Of a DNA stretch of 64,000 nucleotides, positions 46,063 to 56,986 are shown piece after piece. The notes beneath the pieces are model-generated. The model ran no database searches and was not told the DNA's origin. It was given only the letters and a program-made list of their open reading frames with translations. The stretch spans positions 37,895 to 101,894 of the forward strand of contig MNCI01023349.1 in the NCBI GenBank assembly GCA_015680685.1, in the 5' to 3' direction. The DNA is from Gnetum montanum (taxonomy: Eukaryota; Streptophyta; Gnetopsida; Gnetales; Gnetaceae). A program made the position numbers and the translations under genes. How positions within the stretch are numbered: position 1 is the first letter of the stretch; each line of letters begins with the position of its first letter.

Positions 46063-47935
46063 CATTCCTAACAAATTCAACTGATAAATAAAAATAGAAT
46101 AGAATAGAATAAAAATAAATAGAACATATAACACATGAGAAAAATAGATCTCTTCGTATTTGAGTTTTTCTTTCATAAATTAATAATGTTTACATCATTC
46201 ATTGAATTCATATAAAAGGATTAGTTGCTACACTACAACCCTTTTCCCATACCATCATCTCCTGCTTTAGTAGGCCCCATGTTTTCACCTAGATCTTGCA
46301 CCATAAAAGAATACATTAGTCAGCTAAAGCTGCAATAAAGACTCCAACAAAGTAAATTATCACCACATTGAAGGGTGATTGACCCAAGACAACCCTGCAT
46401 CTATTTTGAGGGGTATCTAATCCAGGCCTACTGCTAGGCATTGTAAGATCTCCTCTTCCATGATGTTAGCCCAATTCGTAGCACCCAAATCAGCACTTGC
46501 ATCAACTTTCTCCTTCTCCACAGATGTCCATCTTGGAGGTCCAAGAGAAAAGGTGGAAATGGTGGTCTTACCCATAGGAAAGGTCACTTCCCTTTTGGGG
46601 GACTCACTCACTATCACCTATTTCATGAACCTGTCGTAAGCCCCAGAAGTGCTAATAATATAAAGGAATACCTCATGAGTATGTAACTTGATTGAGGCAT
46701 CCCTGTAATAGTTATGATAGGTGTCATGTTCTAGCTTATACATACGCTTATGATTTTTCTGTGCCTACCCCCATTCGTAAACCTTGGCGCTGTAATCTTT
46801 CCAGTCTTGATTCTAGGCTAATAGGTCCATCTGCATGCACTACTCTATTATCTCACGGGTGGCCTCATTGTTGTGACACACGGCTGTCTAGTACCTCACA
46901 TAGTCAATGATGGTCATGTGTCAACTACCATTGTTGGTGTCTTGGGCCAATAGGAATTCATTCCTAGAGTGGAGATCTCCTACCTCGACGGTTAGGTTAT
47001 CCTTCTCCTTCTCAAGCCTCTAGACCCATTTCTAGAGGTATTCATTCATGTGCCTTCATTCCCATAAGGAGCATGTTGAGTACAAGGCACATTGGCTTGC
47101 ATCATCGTATATGCATCAAGGTAATTTGGTCACCTTTGGTGGAAATGCAGGCACAGTGTCGACCTTAACAACCTATTTAGGATCCCACTTGAGACAAGAA
47201 TCTACCAACCACAAAAAAATGCATTAGTCATAGAGGTGTAGTGAATCTAATAATAATGTAGAGTCTAGCATAGAGCTTTAATCTATCCACCTTTGAGTCG
47301 ACCTATCTTACACAATCGATCATGTCATTGACCACCCCTTCCATGAAAGTAAATTTATCAGGGTTTTCAGTCCATGGTGGTAGGAAAATCAAGGATGGGC
47401 CAGAGGTGTCAACGGTGGTATCAACTACATGAAAAAACATATTAGATAAAGTGGAGAGAACCATAATAGGGTTGATGAATAGCATAAATGATAGTGTCAA
47501 GCTTCTACCTAGCAAATGCTCAAGGGTGATAGCAGGGGGATCGTCCATTGGCACATTGTCAAACATGTGGTCAAACTCACCAGCATCCAAATGGAGCCCC
47601 TCTACTTCTACCTAACCCAATAGCATAGCAGCATCCTCGATGTTCATGTGCCCCTCTAGCACTAAGCTATTCTCTACAAAAGGATCGTCACCAACAACCT
47701 CATCTTGGTTGCCAAGGACCTCCTTGTCATTGGCTAGCCCCTTTTCTTTATTGACAGGGGCCTCCTCTTCATCAGTCGAGGCCCCATTTCCACCAATCAG
47801 GGCCCCCTCCTTAGTAGTCAGAGCATCTATGTTTCCATTATTTTCCCCCATAGTAGGGGTTATTACCTCTTCTTCTCCTTCTTCCTCTTCTTCCTTAGTT
47901 GACAAAGTGTAATTACAGTAAGTAGATAACACCAA

Positions 47936-48039
47936 CTTGGAATAGTTTCTACGCTATACTACGCTACCTAGTGTAACATAGCATAGAAAATGAAAAAATA
48001 AACCAAAAATCACAAATCAAACAACCAAAAAAAACTCAC
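47936..48039 (-). other. Candidate later intron of the Tat-4 antisense gene
   Basis: A GTGAGTTTTTTTT donor follows CCTCCAATTG. The acceptor is unclear, with CCAAG before TTGGTG at 47936 possible. The interval includes GCTACGC-type dyads (47945-47990) like those in the LTR. Confidence 0.35.
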
Positions 48040-49090
48040 CAATTGGAGGCTGCACTCTACAAAGTTTGAGTCGTAGCTTCTTCCCTCTTCCTTCATCTAT
48101 GAAGGGAGGTTCCTTAATCGGAAGAGACCTCTTGCACTACCATTTCATCATCACCATCTCTACAATGATGCATTCCCCCTTTTTCACACTGCCGATGGTA
48201 ATGGGGCGTGCCTCTCCCATGCTACCCTTAGCCTAAAAGTTTCATGCCACCTGATCCCTCATCTTCATCGAGAACGATTCCCCGATAGCTTTTGGGGGAT
48301 TGTAAGATTGGGTAGTACAGAAGACTTGGCAAATCCACATTTTGGAAATCTACTTACGATCTTGCAGTACCTAGATTCCATTCTCATGGACTACTAAGAA
48401 TTCTACAAAACATGGAAGGAAAGCTATGAAAAAAGCATGGTGCACGTTGAAACATGATTCAAGCTTCCTGCAAAGTTTGACCATCTCAACTAGCATGCCT
48501 CTACAAAGATGCTTGGCCCAATTGTAATGGGTCCCTTCTTCCATGATTTCCCTCACTATCTAAGCCTACTTAATCCCAATGATTTTTCCTTTGGATAGCA
48601 GCTTGGGGAAGGCACAAGCACGAAAGACAGGGTAAACCATTTTGGCCACCCATAGCTTGGCTTTCTTCATATAAATCCCCTTTCAGTCCTTGGCAGCCCT
48701 TAGCCACTCCTCGATGTCCTCCTGATTGTGTGCATCTCTCTTGGATTTTTCTCCCATAGGGAGACCATCAAAGGAGACACCAAAAAGATCCATGAATAAT
48801 TGATCATTGACATCAATTACCACATGCACACTATGAATACGTGTGTGGAAGTGGTCCACCTTTTCAAACAAGGAGTTAGCTAGGGAAAGCATCTCAGCAG
48901 GCAAGACACTCAAGTTAACTACCAAAAACAAGTCCATAAGCCTAGCATCCTGAAGGTTATGGACTAGCATGGTTGGAGCCCCATTGTAGAGCCAACACTA
49001 GGTCTCCTCCACCTCCTCATACTTAAAGAAGAGGTTTGGTCTCATCGTGCTAAGAGGTAATTACAGTTACCTCTTGGGATTTCTTTGCAA

Positions 49091-49206
49091 CTAAAATGAT
49101 TCGCAAGAAAAAAAAGATAAAACAAAAAAAAACAAAAAGAGAAATATGGTTAGCAAAATGTAAACATTATTCAAGCATTTAGCAGTGAATTTGCATTTTA
49201 GCATAC
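49091..49206 (-). other. Candidate intron 2 of the Tat-4 antisense gene
   Basis: It starts GTATGCTAAA and ends CATTTTAG after a strong T-rich tract (TTTTTTTTCTTGCG). It is 116 bases and lies after P-F-K-F as in Tat-1. The phases on both sides do not join cleanly, so the ends may be shifted. Confidence 0.45.
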
Positions 49207-49451
49207 CAAATTTGAATGGCATGGGAAATGGTGGAAGATCCACCAACACATCTTCAATAGTGAGCTACCTAAGGGAGGTCCATTCCCCATCCAACTAACT
49301 AGCTTCTTTACATTTTCCATAAAATTGGGAATACTAGGTTGGATAGGTTTTGAAATGACCCCCACATTGGCCTATCATGCTAGCGTGCACATTCCTAGTG
49401 GAAGAAAACTCCCACAGGGCCATCTATGCCAATGCCAAAGCATCTGTGTCA

Positions 49452-49572
49452 CTGTGAAGACTACTCATGTCAATAAAAGACATAGTAGCATAAAAAAATG
49501 AATATATACACTATTAAAACTTGTTTCTAGCATAGCATAGATTACACAATAAGATACCTTCGTAGAACTCAC
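49452..49572 (-). other. Intron 1 of the Tat-4 antisense gene (phase 2)
   Basis: On the minus strand CCAACGA|GTGAGTTC starts it and TCTTCACAG|TGACACAG ends it, 121 bases. Splicing joins GA+T and the frame continues open into DTDALALA. A frame-breaking TGA stands right after the donor. Tat-1 has a 79-base intron at the same codon and phase. Confidence 0.65.
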
Positions 49573-50018
49573 TCGTTGGCATAGTAAATGGTTCTAGGTG
49601 GGTTCTAAAAGTAGGTGCCCATGTGGCAAGCAATGAACAATGTATTGTATAAGTGGTAACACTTGTACTCTAGCATCTCCCAAATCCAACTCAAGCATCA
49701 TAGGCTTTTTGGATGCTAGTTGGATCCTTTTTCCTACTTGCCCTTGATTGGCCCATCAGTCAGAAACTTCAGAATACCCCATTTTTCCCAAGGAAATAGG
49801 GTTTCTATGATTGTGATTGCTACCTCTACTGACAAGTGTGACCAAATAATCACACTAAAGTACCGGAGGAGGAACTGTAGGAAATCTCATGCACCCTCCC
49901 AGAACTAGGCCACCTACCACTCCACACGTGTGTGAGGAGGAGTCACATTGGCCACGAGTTTGCTTAGGTAGCACAGGACTCCTACGATTTCCAAGATAAT
50001 CAAAATGGGTTTTAGCAT

Positions 50019-50984
50019 AACCCTACACCAATGAAGAACTAAAAGTTAGCACTATGCACAAGCAAATTTTACATGTAGCGTACCAAAACAACGTTTACAT
50101 GTAGCGTAGCATGGCACTCTCACTATGCATAGTGTAGCATAGCATTTTCATTGCATGTAGCATAGCAAGGCTTCACAGATGCAAAAAAAAAGTCATAAAA
50201 AGTATATGTAAAAATAAACACATATATGCAAACAAATGACAATGCAAGTTTTCCAACATAGTAGGGTCATCAAACCTTATAGAATGCAACAACGTGCTAA
50301 AGCAAATAAACGAAAACATGAAGACATGCAACATAGCATAATCAACGCAATGTAATCAATGCATGATAATATGATAGGTTTAACAAAATTAGCAACATGG
50401 TGGTATTGCAGACTTAACAGTGTGATAATATGAGAAATCTGCAAAGCCCCGTAACATACTGGCATGCTGCAATAAAAAGCATTACAGAGTGCAAAAAGTA
50501 AGAGTTTACTATACTACAGCCATCCCAAACATAATTCAGTTGTACAAAATAACTCTTGTTGAACTATGTTTAACACATGTCTCACTTGTCAAATGGCATA
50601 AAAGGCTAAAACCCTCTTGACAGTGGCATGCTACACTAGCCATTCCCTAAGCTACACAGTCCTGCCAAAACCCCTACAACCAGGCACTCGCAACAATGGC
50701 AGCTAGGTCAATGCTACATGTGGCTATAGTGTAACATCTATACAACCACTGTGGCCAACCAACGACGACGGTAGCATAGCGTCCAAAAAGATGATTAAAA
50801 ATATGGCAAAGGACATATATTTCAACAATATCAATTGTAGAAATCTAAATAACAAAGGTAATGTAATACCTTACTGAGTGGATGGAGTCTCCTCCTGCAC
50901 TGCAACTTGCGCTTGAGTTAGGAACCCCAAAGTGTCCTTGACTTCATCCACTTTAGGATGACCTTATCCATCAACCTGTTAATG
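50019..50984. repeat. Region upstream of the antisense gene with LTR-type dyads
   Basis: At 50071-50172 GTAGCGTAGC, GCATAGTGTAGCATAGC and GTAGCATAGC recur, the same motif that forms hairpins in the Tat-4 LTR. No open frame with content was found. In the sense of the antisense gene this is its 5' flank. Confidence 0.5.
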
Positions 50985-51080
50985 GTCCACCATGACCTTA
51001 AATTGTTAGACTTAGCATCAGTTGAATGTTTGAATCTTCTTACAGTCTTCCAAGACCTTAAACTAGCAATCTACGAATTT
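50985..51080. repeat. About 30-bp repeat units before Tat-4 RT
   Basis: CCACCATGACCTTAAATTG and CCAAGACCTTAAACTAGCAATC, two diverged units of the repeat found after integrase. Confidence 0.5.
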
Positions 51081-51204
51081 GGCTGAATGTTTGACAATCA
51101 TTGCATCTTTTATTGTTGCTTTGCAAATATTTACCATTATGTGCTATAGATTCAACCAAGTATCACTTGACTAAGCTTCTTCTTATTATGGTAGGTTAAA
51201 CAAG

Positions 51205-52878
51205 ATGGCCATGCAGCATGATCTACACTCACTACTAACTTTAACAGGTCCTCATGGCAAGCTTGCAAGATACCCAAACTTAGAGTTGATAGATTGTGAG
51301 GCATCAACCGATAACACTGTAGCATCCTTAGAAACATCCCTAGACTGGCCTGATCACTTGCTCCAAGCCTTAGACTTAGAGGTTGGGAATGTGACTGAGG
51401 ACCCTCTCATCGATGTACCGATAATAACATCTAGGGGCAAAGTAAAAATGCTAAAACTAAGTTCCCTCCTAAATGAACATATGCAAAATGACATATCTAG
51501 AGTCCTTCAAGAAAAAAATAAAGTATTCACATGGTCTTACAATGATATGTTGGGATTAGACCCACAACTAATACAACATAACATTGTATTAGACCCACGT
51601 GTCAAATTGGTTAAACAAAATGCTTGAAAGATTAAACTAGAAATAGCACTAGTCGTATGAGACGAAATCACTAAGCTATACCAAGCAGGTTTCATTCAAG
51701 TTGTCGATTACTTGGAATGGATGTCAAACATCATTGTAGTCTCTAAGAAAATACGAGGGATACAAATCTATATAAAATTTTGGGATCTGAACAAGGTAAA
51801 GATTAAAGATGACTTTCCACTACCAAGCATTGACCAGCTTATCAACACTACGGCCGATCATGCTTTACTATCTTTCATGGATGGGTTCTCCAGTTACAAC
51901 CAAATTTTCATAAATCCATAGCATCAATTGACAACTACATTCATGACCCCTTGGGGAAATTTTTGTTATACTTTGATGCCCTTTTATTTAAATAATGCTA
52001 GAGAAATGTACCAACAAGACATGACCTACATATTTAGTGAATACCTCCTAGAGAGACTCAACGATTACGTGGATGACATAGCGGTCAAGTATAAGGTAGC
52101 TATTGATCATCCCATTGATCTAGATGTAGTCCTAAAATGTTGTTACAGGCATGACCTGCACCTTAATCTGAAGAAGTGTGTTTTTGACATAAAAATTGGA
52201 TGCATGCTAGGGTTTGTACTATCGGAGCCTAGGATACGAGTGGACCCTAACAAAGTTAAGGTCATCATTAACCTAGCACCCCCTACTAACCTTAATGAAT
52301 TACATGGGTTGCAAGGTAGAATACAGTTCATCAGAAGGTTCATAGTATGGTTGAATGACATGTTACACCTCATGCAACACTTACTAAAGAAGGGGGTTAA
52401 CTTCAAATGGACAACACAGTGCCAGCAAGCCTTTGATGACCTAAAGAAAGAGCTTTTATACCTCTCGACTATGTACCCACCACAGATGGATAAGTCTTTC
52501 TACATCTACCTAACAACCTCAAACACATCTATTGTAGCCATGTTATGCCAAAAAAGAGAAGATGACTTTGAGATCCTAGTTTATTACTTGAGCCATGCAT
52601 TAATAGCATATGAAGCCAAATACAATGAAGTGGAAAGGAATTTCCTCACTTTAGTGTTCACACTAAGAAAGTGGAGACACTACCTATTCTATAGCCAAGT
52701 GAACATCATATGCAAAAGAAACATACTTCAGGCTATCATGAACAACTTGTATGAAAGTAGCAGGATACCCCGATGGAAAGCAATAATAGCAGAATTCGAT
52801 TTACACTATGTAGCTCAATCGTCAATGAAAGGAAAAGCGATAGCTACTCAGCTTGCAACCTCACCCATTGATGATTAG
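51205..52878 (+). pseudogene. Tat-4 reverse transcriptase and RNase H
   Basis: Three long open segments in register (51205-51627, 51712-51921, 51928-52878) are separated by single stops. The N-terminal part contains VLQEKNKVFTWSYNDMLGLD. RT motifs follow: KLYQAGFIQVVD, FPLPSIDQLINTT, LLSFMDGFSSYNQI and TPWGNFCYTLMPF. The catalytic box YVDD is intact at 52066-52077. The RNase H part has YLTTSNTS where D-x-S is expected, then YNEVERNFLTLVFTLRKW, then ICKRN where T-D-H is expected. The gypsy RNase H has thus lost two acidic residues while RT keeps its pair. RT copies element RNA to DNA. Confidence 0.9.
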
Positions 52879-53330
52879 GCGATCATAAAACCTAAATTCC
52901 CTTATGAACATGTTAGCAGTGTCAACCTTGTACCATCGCATTTCAAGGTAACTTTACATTTTGATGGTGCCTCAACCATGCAAGGTGGTACTGCTGCCAT
53001 GGTCATTACATTCCCCTTAGGGGACATGCAACTCTTTGCTTACTGCTTCACCTTCATTTGTACAAACAATGTGGTTGAGTACGAAGGACTCCTCAGAGGC
53101 CTCTTAGTGGCCTAGAAATTAAGAATTCAACGTTTGGCAGTTCAAGGAGACTCCCAACTTGTCATCAATCAAATCACTAAGGTCTATGCCTATAAGGCTT
53201 CACATTTACAGCTTTACTATGATTTGGCCAAAAACTTATTGCAACATTTCACCACATAGACATCCAGCATGTGCCACACAATGAAAACACCATAGCTGAT
53301 GCCTTAGCTATGCTAGCATTAAATGTGCCA
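52879..53330 (+). pseudogene. Tat-4 archaeal-type RNase H (second RNase H)
   Basis: It follows the RT-RNase H frame after one TAG. It reads LHFDGAST (Asp at 52963-52965), TNNVVEYEGLLRG (Glu at 53077-53079), GDSQLVINQITKVYAYKASH (Asp at 53149-53151) and, after a frameshift, NENTIADALAMLAL (Asp at 53298-53300). All four acidic positions of the D-E-D-D set are kept. Tat-lineage elements are known to carry this extra domain. It likely took over RNA removal from the degenerate gypsy RNase H. Confidence 0.85.
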
Positions 53331-53379
53331 CCACACCTGTTCACAACTCTACCTGCTTTGATAATAGAGTGCACAGACC

Positions 53380-54716
53380 CTATCGTCCAAGTAGTACACA
53401 TGGCCTCTATAAGCGCTACCAACGTTCAAGAGTGGTACGCTAATGTTAAGGTCTACCTGCAGCATGGTGAACCCCCACAGGGCTTAACACCCACCCAAAG
53501 GGATGCAATCTGAAAGTGAACATGGCAGTATGTCCTTGTAGGAGATAACACCTTCTGTAAATGCTCTTTTGATGGAATACCATTAACTTGCATTGGTGGG
53601 GAGGAGGCACAGAAGATCGTTAATGAAGTCCATGAAGGGCTATGTGGAGGACACATAGCTCCTATGGCTATGGTGGCTAAGATCAGACTTCTTGGGTACT
53701 ATTGGCCTTGTAGGGAGTGAGATTTTTTTGCTAAAGTTAAGATGTGTGACACGTGCCAATGACACACATACCTTATACATGTGTCACCCATCGAGTTGCA
53801 TCCTACACAGACCACATGGTCATTCCAATGATGGGGACTAGATATCATAGGACCCATAACACCTAAGTCTTTCATAGGGCATAGCTTCATCATTACTACT
53901 ACTGAGTACTTTACGAAGTGGGAAAAATCTATCCCCCTTAGGAAAACTACATCTCAACAAGTTTTCCACTTCATCTTGGATAACATTGTAATAAGGTTTG
54001 TTCTTCCCATGACTATTGTGATAGATAATAGGCCATAGTTTAGTAGTGTGGAAACCAAAACCTTCTATAGCAACCTTGGCATTAGGAAATCTTTCTCATC
54101 ACCATATTACCCGTAGGCTAATAGTCAGGTAGAAGCTACAAACAAGTCCATCATCAACTTTCTCAAAAGAATGCTTAGCAACACCAAGAGGTGATGGCAC
54201 GAGAAAATCCTCTATGTGCTATGGGCCTACCAAAAAACATGTAGAACAGCTAAAGGTAAGACCCCCTACAACCTACTCTATGGATCTAAAGTAGTGTTTC
54301 CTTTTGAATTATAGGTACCATCACTGCAGATGATTCTTTCAAGTGTCATAAATGAAGCCCATAACAACAAGTCAAGGATCACTGATCTCAACTCCCTAGA
54401 GGAAGAGCGTGCACAAACATTGGGTCACATCAAATGGTATGAAGAAAAGAAGTGGCAAAAGCATCATGAAAACCTATAGTGATGGTGGATTAAAAAGGGG
54501 GACCTAGTCCTCAAAGCTATGCATGAACATGTGGACAAGTTTTTGGAAAAATGGGAAGGTCCATTCATAGTTACAAAAGCCTATGAGAATGGAGCCTTCA
54601 AGCTAGCATACATGGATGGTACAGAGTTTGCAAACCCTGTAAACCACCTATACTTAAAGTCATACTTCATCTTATGCAAAAGCAAGGTAAGCATCATAAG
54701 TCTGCTACGACTATAA
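53380..54716 (+). pseudogene. Tat-4 integrase
   Basis: The linker from the second RNase H reads WYANVKVYLQHGEPPQGL. The HHCC finger reads VHEGLCGGHIAPM and MCDTCQ. The core has WGLDIIGP (Asp at 53841-53843), TIVIDN (Asp at 54024-54026) and NSQVEATNKS (Glu at 54132-54134). This gives D-x60-D-x35-E, the standard spacing. The C-terminal end (54519-54716) reads FLEKWEGPFIVTKAYENGAF then NPVNHLYLKSYF. It is interrupted by about ten stops, mostly TAG or TGA. Integrase would insert the DNA copy. Confidence 0.85.
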
Positions 54717-55002
54717 ACTGGCATCCAAAGTCCACCATGACTATAAACTAGCATGGATGGTCCACCATGATTATAAACTGGCACAGATAGTTCTCCATGA
54801 CTATAAACTAGCATAGAACATCTGCTATGATGTTAAACTAGCACATACAGTTTTCTATGACCTTAAACTGGCCCATCCACCATATGCTACGATGATAAAC
54901 TAGCACAGCAGTTTGCTAGGACCTTAAACTAGCACAACGATCTACTGGGACCTTAAGCCAGTATACCAGATGCTCTACCAGGACCTTAAACTAGGTTCGC
55001 GG
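54701..55002. repeat. Tandem repeat, about 31 bp, ten copies, after Tat-4 integrase
   Basis: Units such as CACCATGACTATAAACTAGC and TAGGACCTTAAACTAGCAC run head to tail for 300 bases. The same unit lies after the protease, before RT and in Tat-3. Tandem repeats in the 3' region are known for Tat/Ogre elements. Confidence 0.85.
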
Positions 55003-56380
55003 CATAACGTTCCCGACTCGCATCTGTCACCATCCAAACAAGCAAGCGTACATAGTGCCAACATAGGATGGAGCATTGTAGTTCTAGAACATAATTCTTG
55101 ATGAAAAGAGAACACCCTCTAGAATATATGCAATGCCACTACCCCTAGCATCTTGCTGATCCTCTAGAGATGTTTTCTGACACCTTGTTGACCTTTCGGA
55201 GCTACTGCTACCACTGCCCGTCACCCTGGCAGAGCTTCTGTTGTCAGCACCTACTGCTAAAGTCCCAGCACTATTGTGGCCCAGCCAAAGGTCACTGTCC
55301 TCCAGCCCCCACCCTCATCTAAGCTTAAAAGACATTTAGCTATTGGGCCTCTCAACTTATAGCTAAATTTCATGATGTTTTCCTTGGATGGGAACTCCCA
55401 AGCACTCGCATCACTGCAACTCTTAGCCCTGTCAGCGCTAGCCCCTTTAGTTTGTCACTATCAGGATCGTTGTTGGCCTTCCTACTTTGGACATCGCATG
55501 CCTCAGCAATAATGCTTTCCACTTTGCTGATGTCTAAAGAAAGTGAGACCTTTGCCTAACTATACTTCATGGTTACACTTCTCTAGTTTACTTTCTGTTG
55601 CATTTGCAAGATATGAGCTGATATGGTGTCAATCAGAGATGCATTTTTCTAGGAGGACAGGACACCACATCGCTCCAAGGTGACTGCTCTGACTAGCCTA
55701 TCTACTTGGAAGTACACATCCTGGCCCTCCCCTTTAACCTTGGTCATCTCATTTCTCAGACCCACAGTTTCCATTTTCACATCCCTTTTACCAAATTTCT
55801 TCACACAAGTAAAGCCCTCCCATATGCTCAACCGCAAACTCCATGATGCGTGTAACGCAACTTGCCACATGGGAAGCATCTATAAGTAGGTCAAAGCCCC
55901 ACATAGATGTAATGCAACTCATCGTGAGAAGGAAACACCTGTCCTACAACAACAAGGCTGTTTGCAAATGAATATGGCTAAACAGCAAAAGAAAAGTGCA
56001 CAAGTGTAACAGAGTTCAAAAAGAAAAGAAAAGAAAAGAAAAGCATGTTCCCAAAACAAATGGCACTCCAGTTGTTTTCCAAAGACCATCTCCAAGTGTC
56101 CCAACGAGAGGTTAGAAGCCTACAGAAGAAAGATACCTATGCATGCTAACTCCTTCATAAGCACTCCAATGAGGGATCGTGCAACAATTCATATTTCCTT
56201 CTCCTGAACTTGTCCCCTGAAATCCATCATTTCCTTCCTTTATCCTACATAGCTATCTTGGTACTCCCAAGCATAGCAAAGTGACATCTAAGAAAATACC
56301 AAAGAGTGATGTTGGTATCTTGCCCTTCATGGTATTTTGTATTCTTTGTCAACGTCTATCGGGTGAATCCTCCAGATGCT
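55003..56380 (+). other. Tat-4 3' untranslated region
   Basis: No coding was recognised on either strand. A short (AAAAG)n microsatellite lies at 56018-56043. The last 100 bases match the Tat-2 3' end. Confidence 0.5.
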
Positions 56381-56395
56381 GACAAAGAGGAACTA
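56381..56395 (+). promoter_or_regulatory. Tat-4 polypurine tract
   Basis: GACAAAGAGGAACTA lies right before the 3' LTR. Tat-2 has ACAAACAGGATCAA, Tat-3 ACACAGAGGGACCA and Tat-1 AATAAAGAGGGAC at the same place. Confidence 0.6.
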
Positions 56396-56986
56396 GTGAA
56401 AAACCATAAAATTTTAGGACTCTCATGTTTCAGCAGAGTCTCGAAACTTAGACAAGGATTTCCACAAGTGTGGCATCATGATCATTGATACTAGGGGTAC
56501 ACTATCTAGTCTGGCAAGTTTTCTACCTCCAAGGCTAACAGGCTCATCAGACTCTCTAGCCTACGCAACAGAATGATCGACTCGGCTAACAATTTATGCA
56601 GAAACCAGGCTAGGAGTTGTCAAAAGTGTTTACGATGAGCAAAACAATTTGGCAAGTTTTCTAGTAAAATTTTTTTCTATGCTACGCTACAATATGCAGT
56701 GTAGTAAGCCTTGGAAAAATAGTTACTTAAGTGTCCAAGCATGAAGTAACAAAGTGATTACAAAGACAAGGTGGGATTTAGTCAACGAAACATGCTATGC
56801 TATGTAGCGTAGCACAATGTAGCAAAGGCAAAATAGAAATTTCCATCTTATCAAGTGATTCAAACAAAAAATTTGCACTCAGCAACACTTTGGCCTCCAA
56901 AATTAGTTGCCACACTTAGCCCCAGACTTCAAACAAAATTTCTTGCTAGCAAATGATGCACTGAATGAAAAAGCAGGATACACTAG

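Larger units (their letters stand above)
46390..50018 (-). pseudogene. Antisense gene of Tat-4 (asORF), intron-containing
   Basis: Minus strand, between protease and RT. Exon 1 (50018-49573) is Trp-rich: HTRVEWWVAWFWEG-like with TAG at some Trp sites, then VIIWSHLSVEVAI, CYHLYNTLF and TIYYAN. After an intron comes ALALA-MALWEFSSTRNVHA, then LPPFPMPFKF. The third exon region (about 49090-48371) reads RIHSVHVVIDVNDQLFMDLF, DIEEWLRAAKDWKGIYMKK, YNWAKHLCRGMLVEMVKL and FFIAFLPCFVEFLVV. Next, 47935-47303 has EEEEEGEEE and FDHMFDNVPMDDPP. The C-terminal part (to 46390) has a Lys/Glu-rich, coiled-coil-like stretch and FSLGPPRWTSVEKEKVDA. Parts match Tat-1. I do not recognise the family. The VHVVIDVND...FGV...GLP wording weakly recalls plant mobile-domain proteins. 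Confidence 0.7.

Noticed and set aside
47640-47912. Plus-strand Ser/Pro-rich frame in the Tat-4 spacer
   Set aside because: It is the mirror of the acidic EEEEEGEEE exon of the antisense gene. The minus frame continues in register through one stop into 47303 and the plus frame does not.
52143-52406. Minus-strand open frame within Tat-4 RT
   Set aside because: It lies entirely over the well supported RT-RNase H frame and has no conserved content. The similar frame at 35039-35299 is the same shadow in Tat-3.
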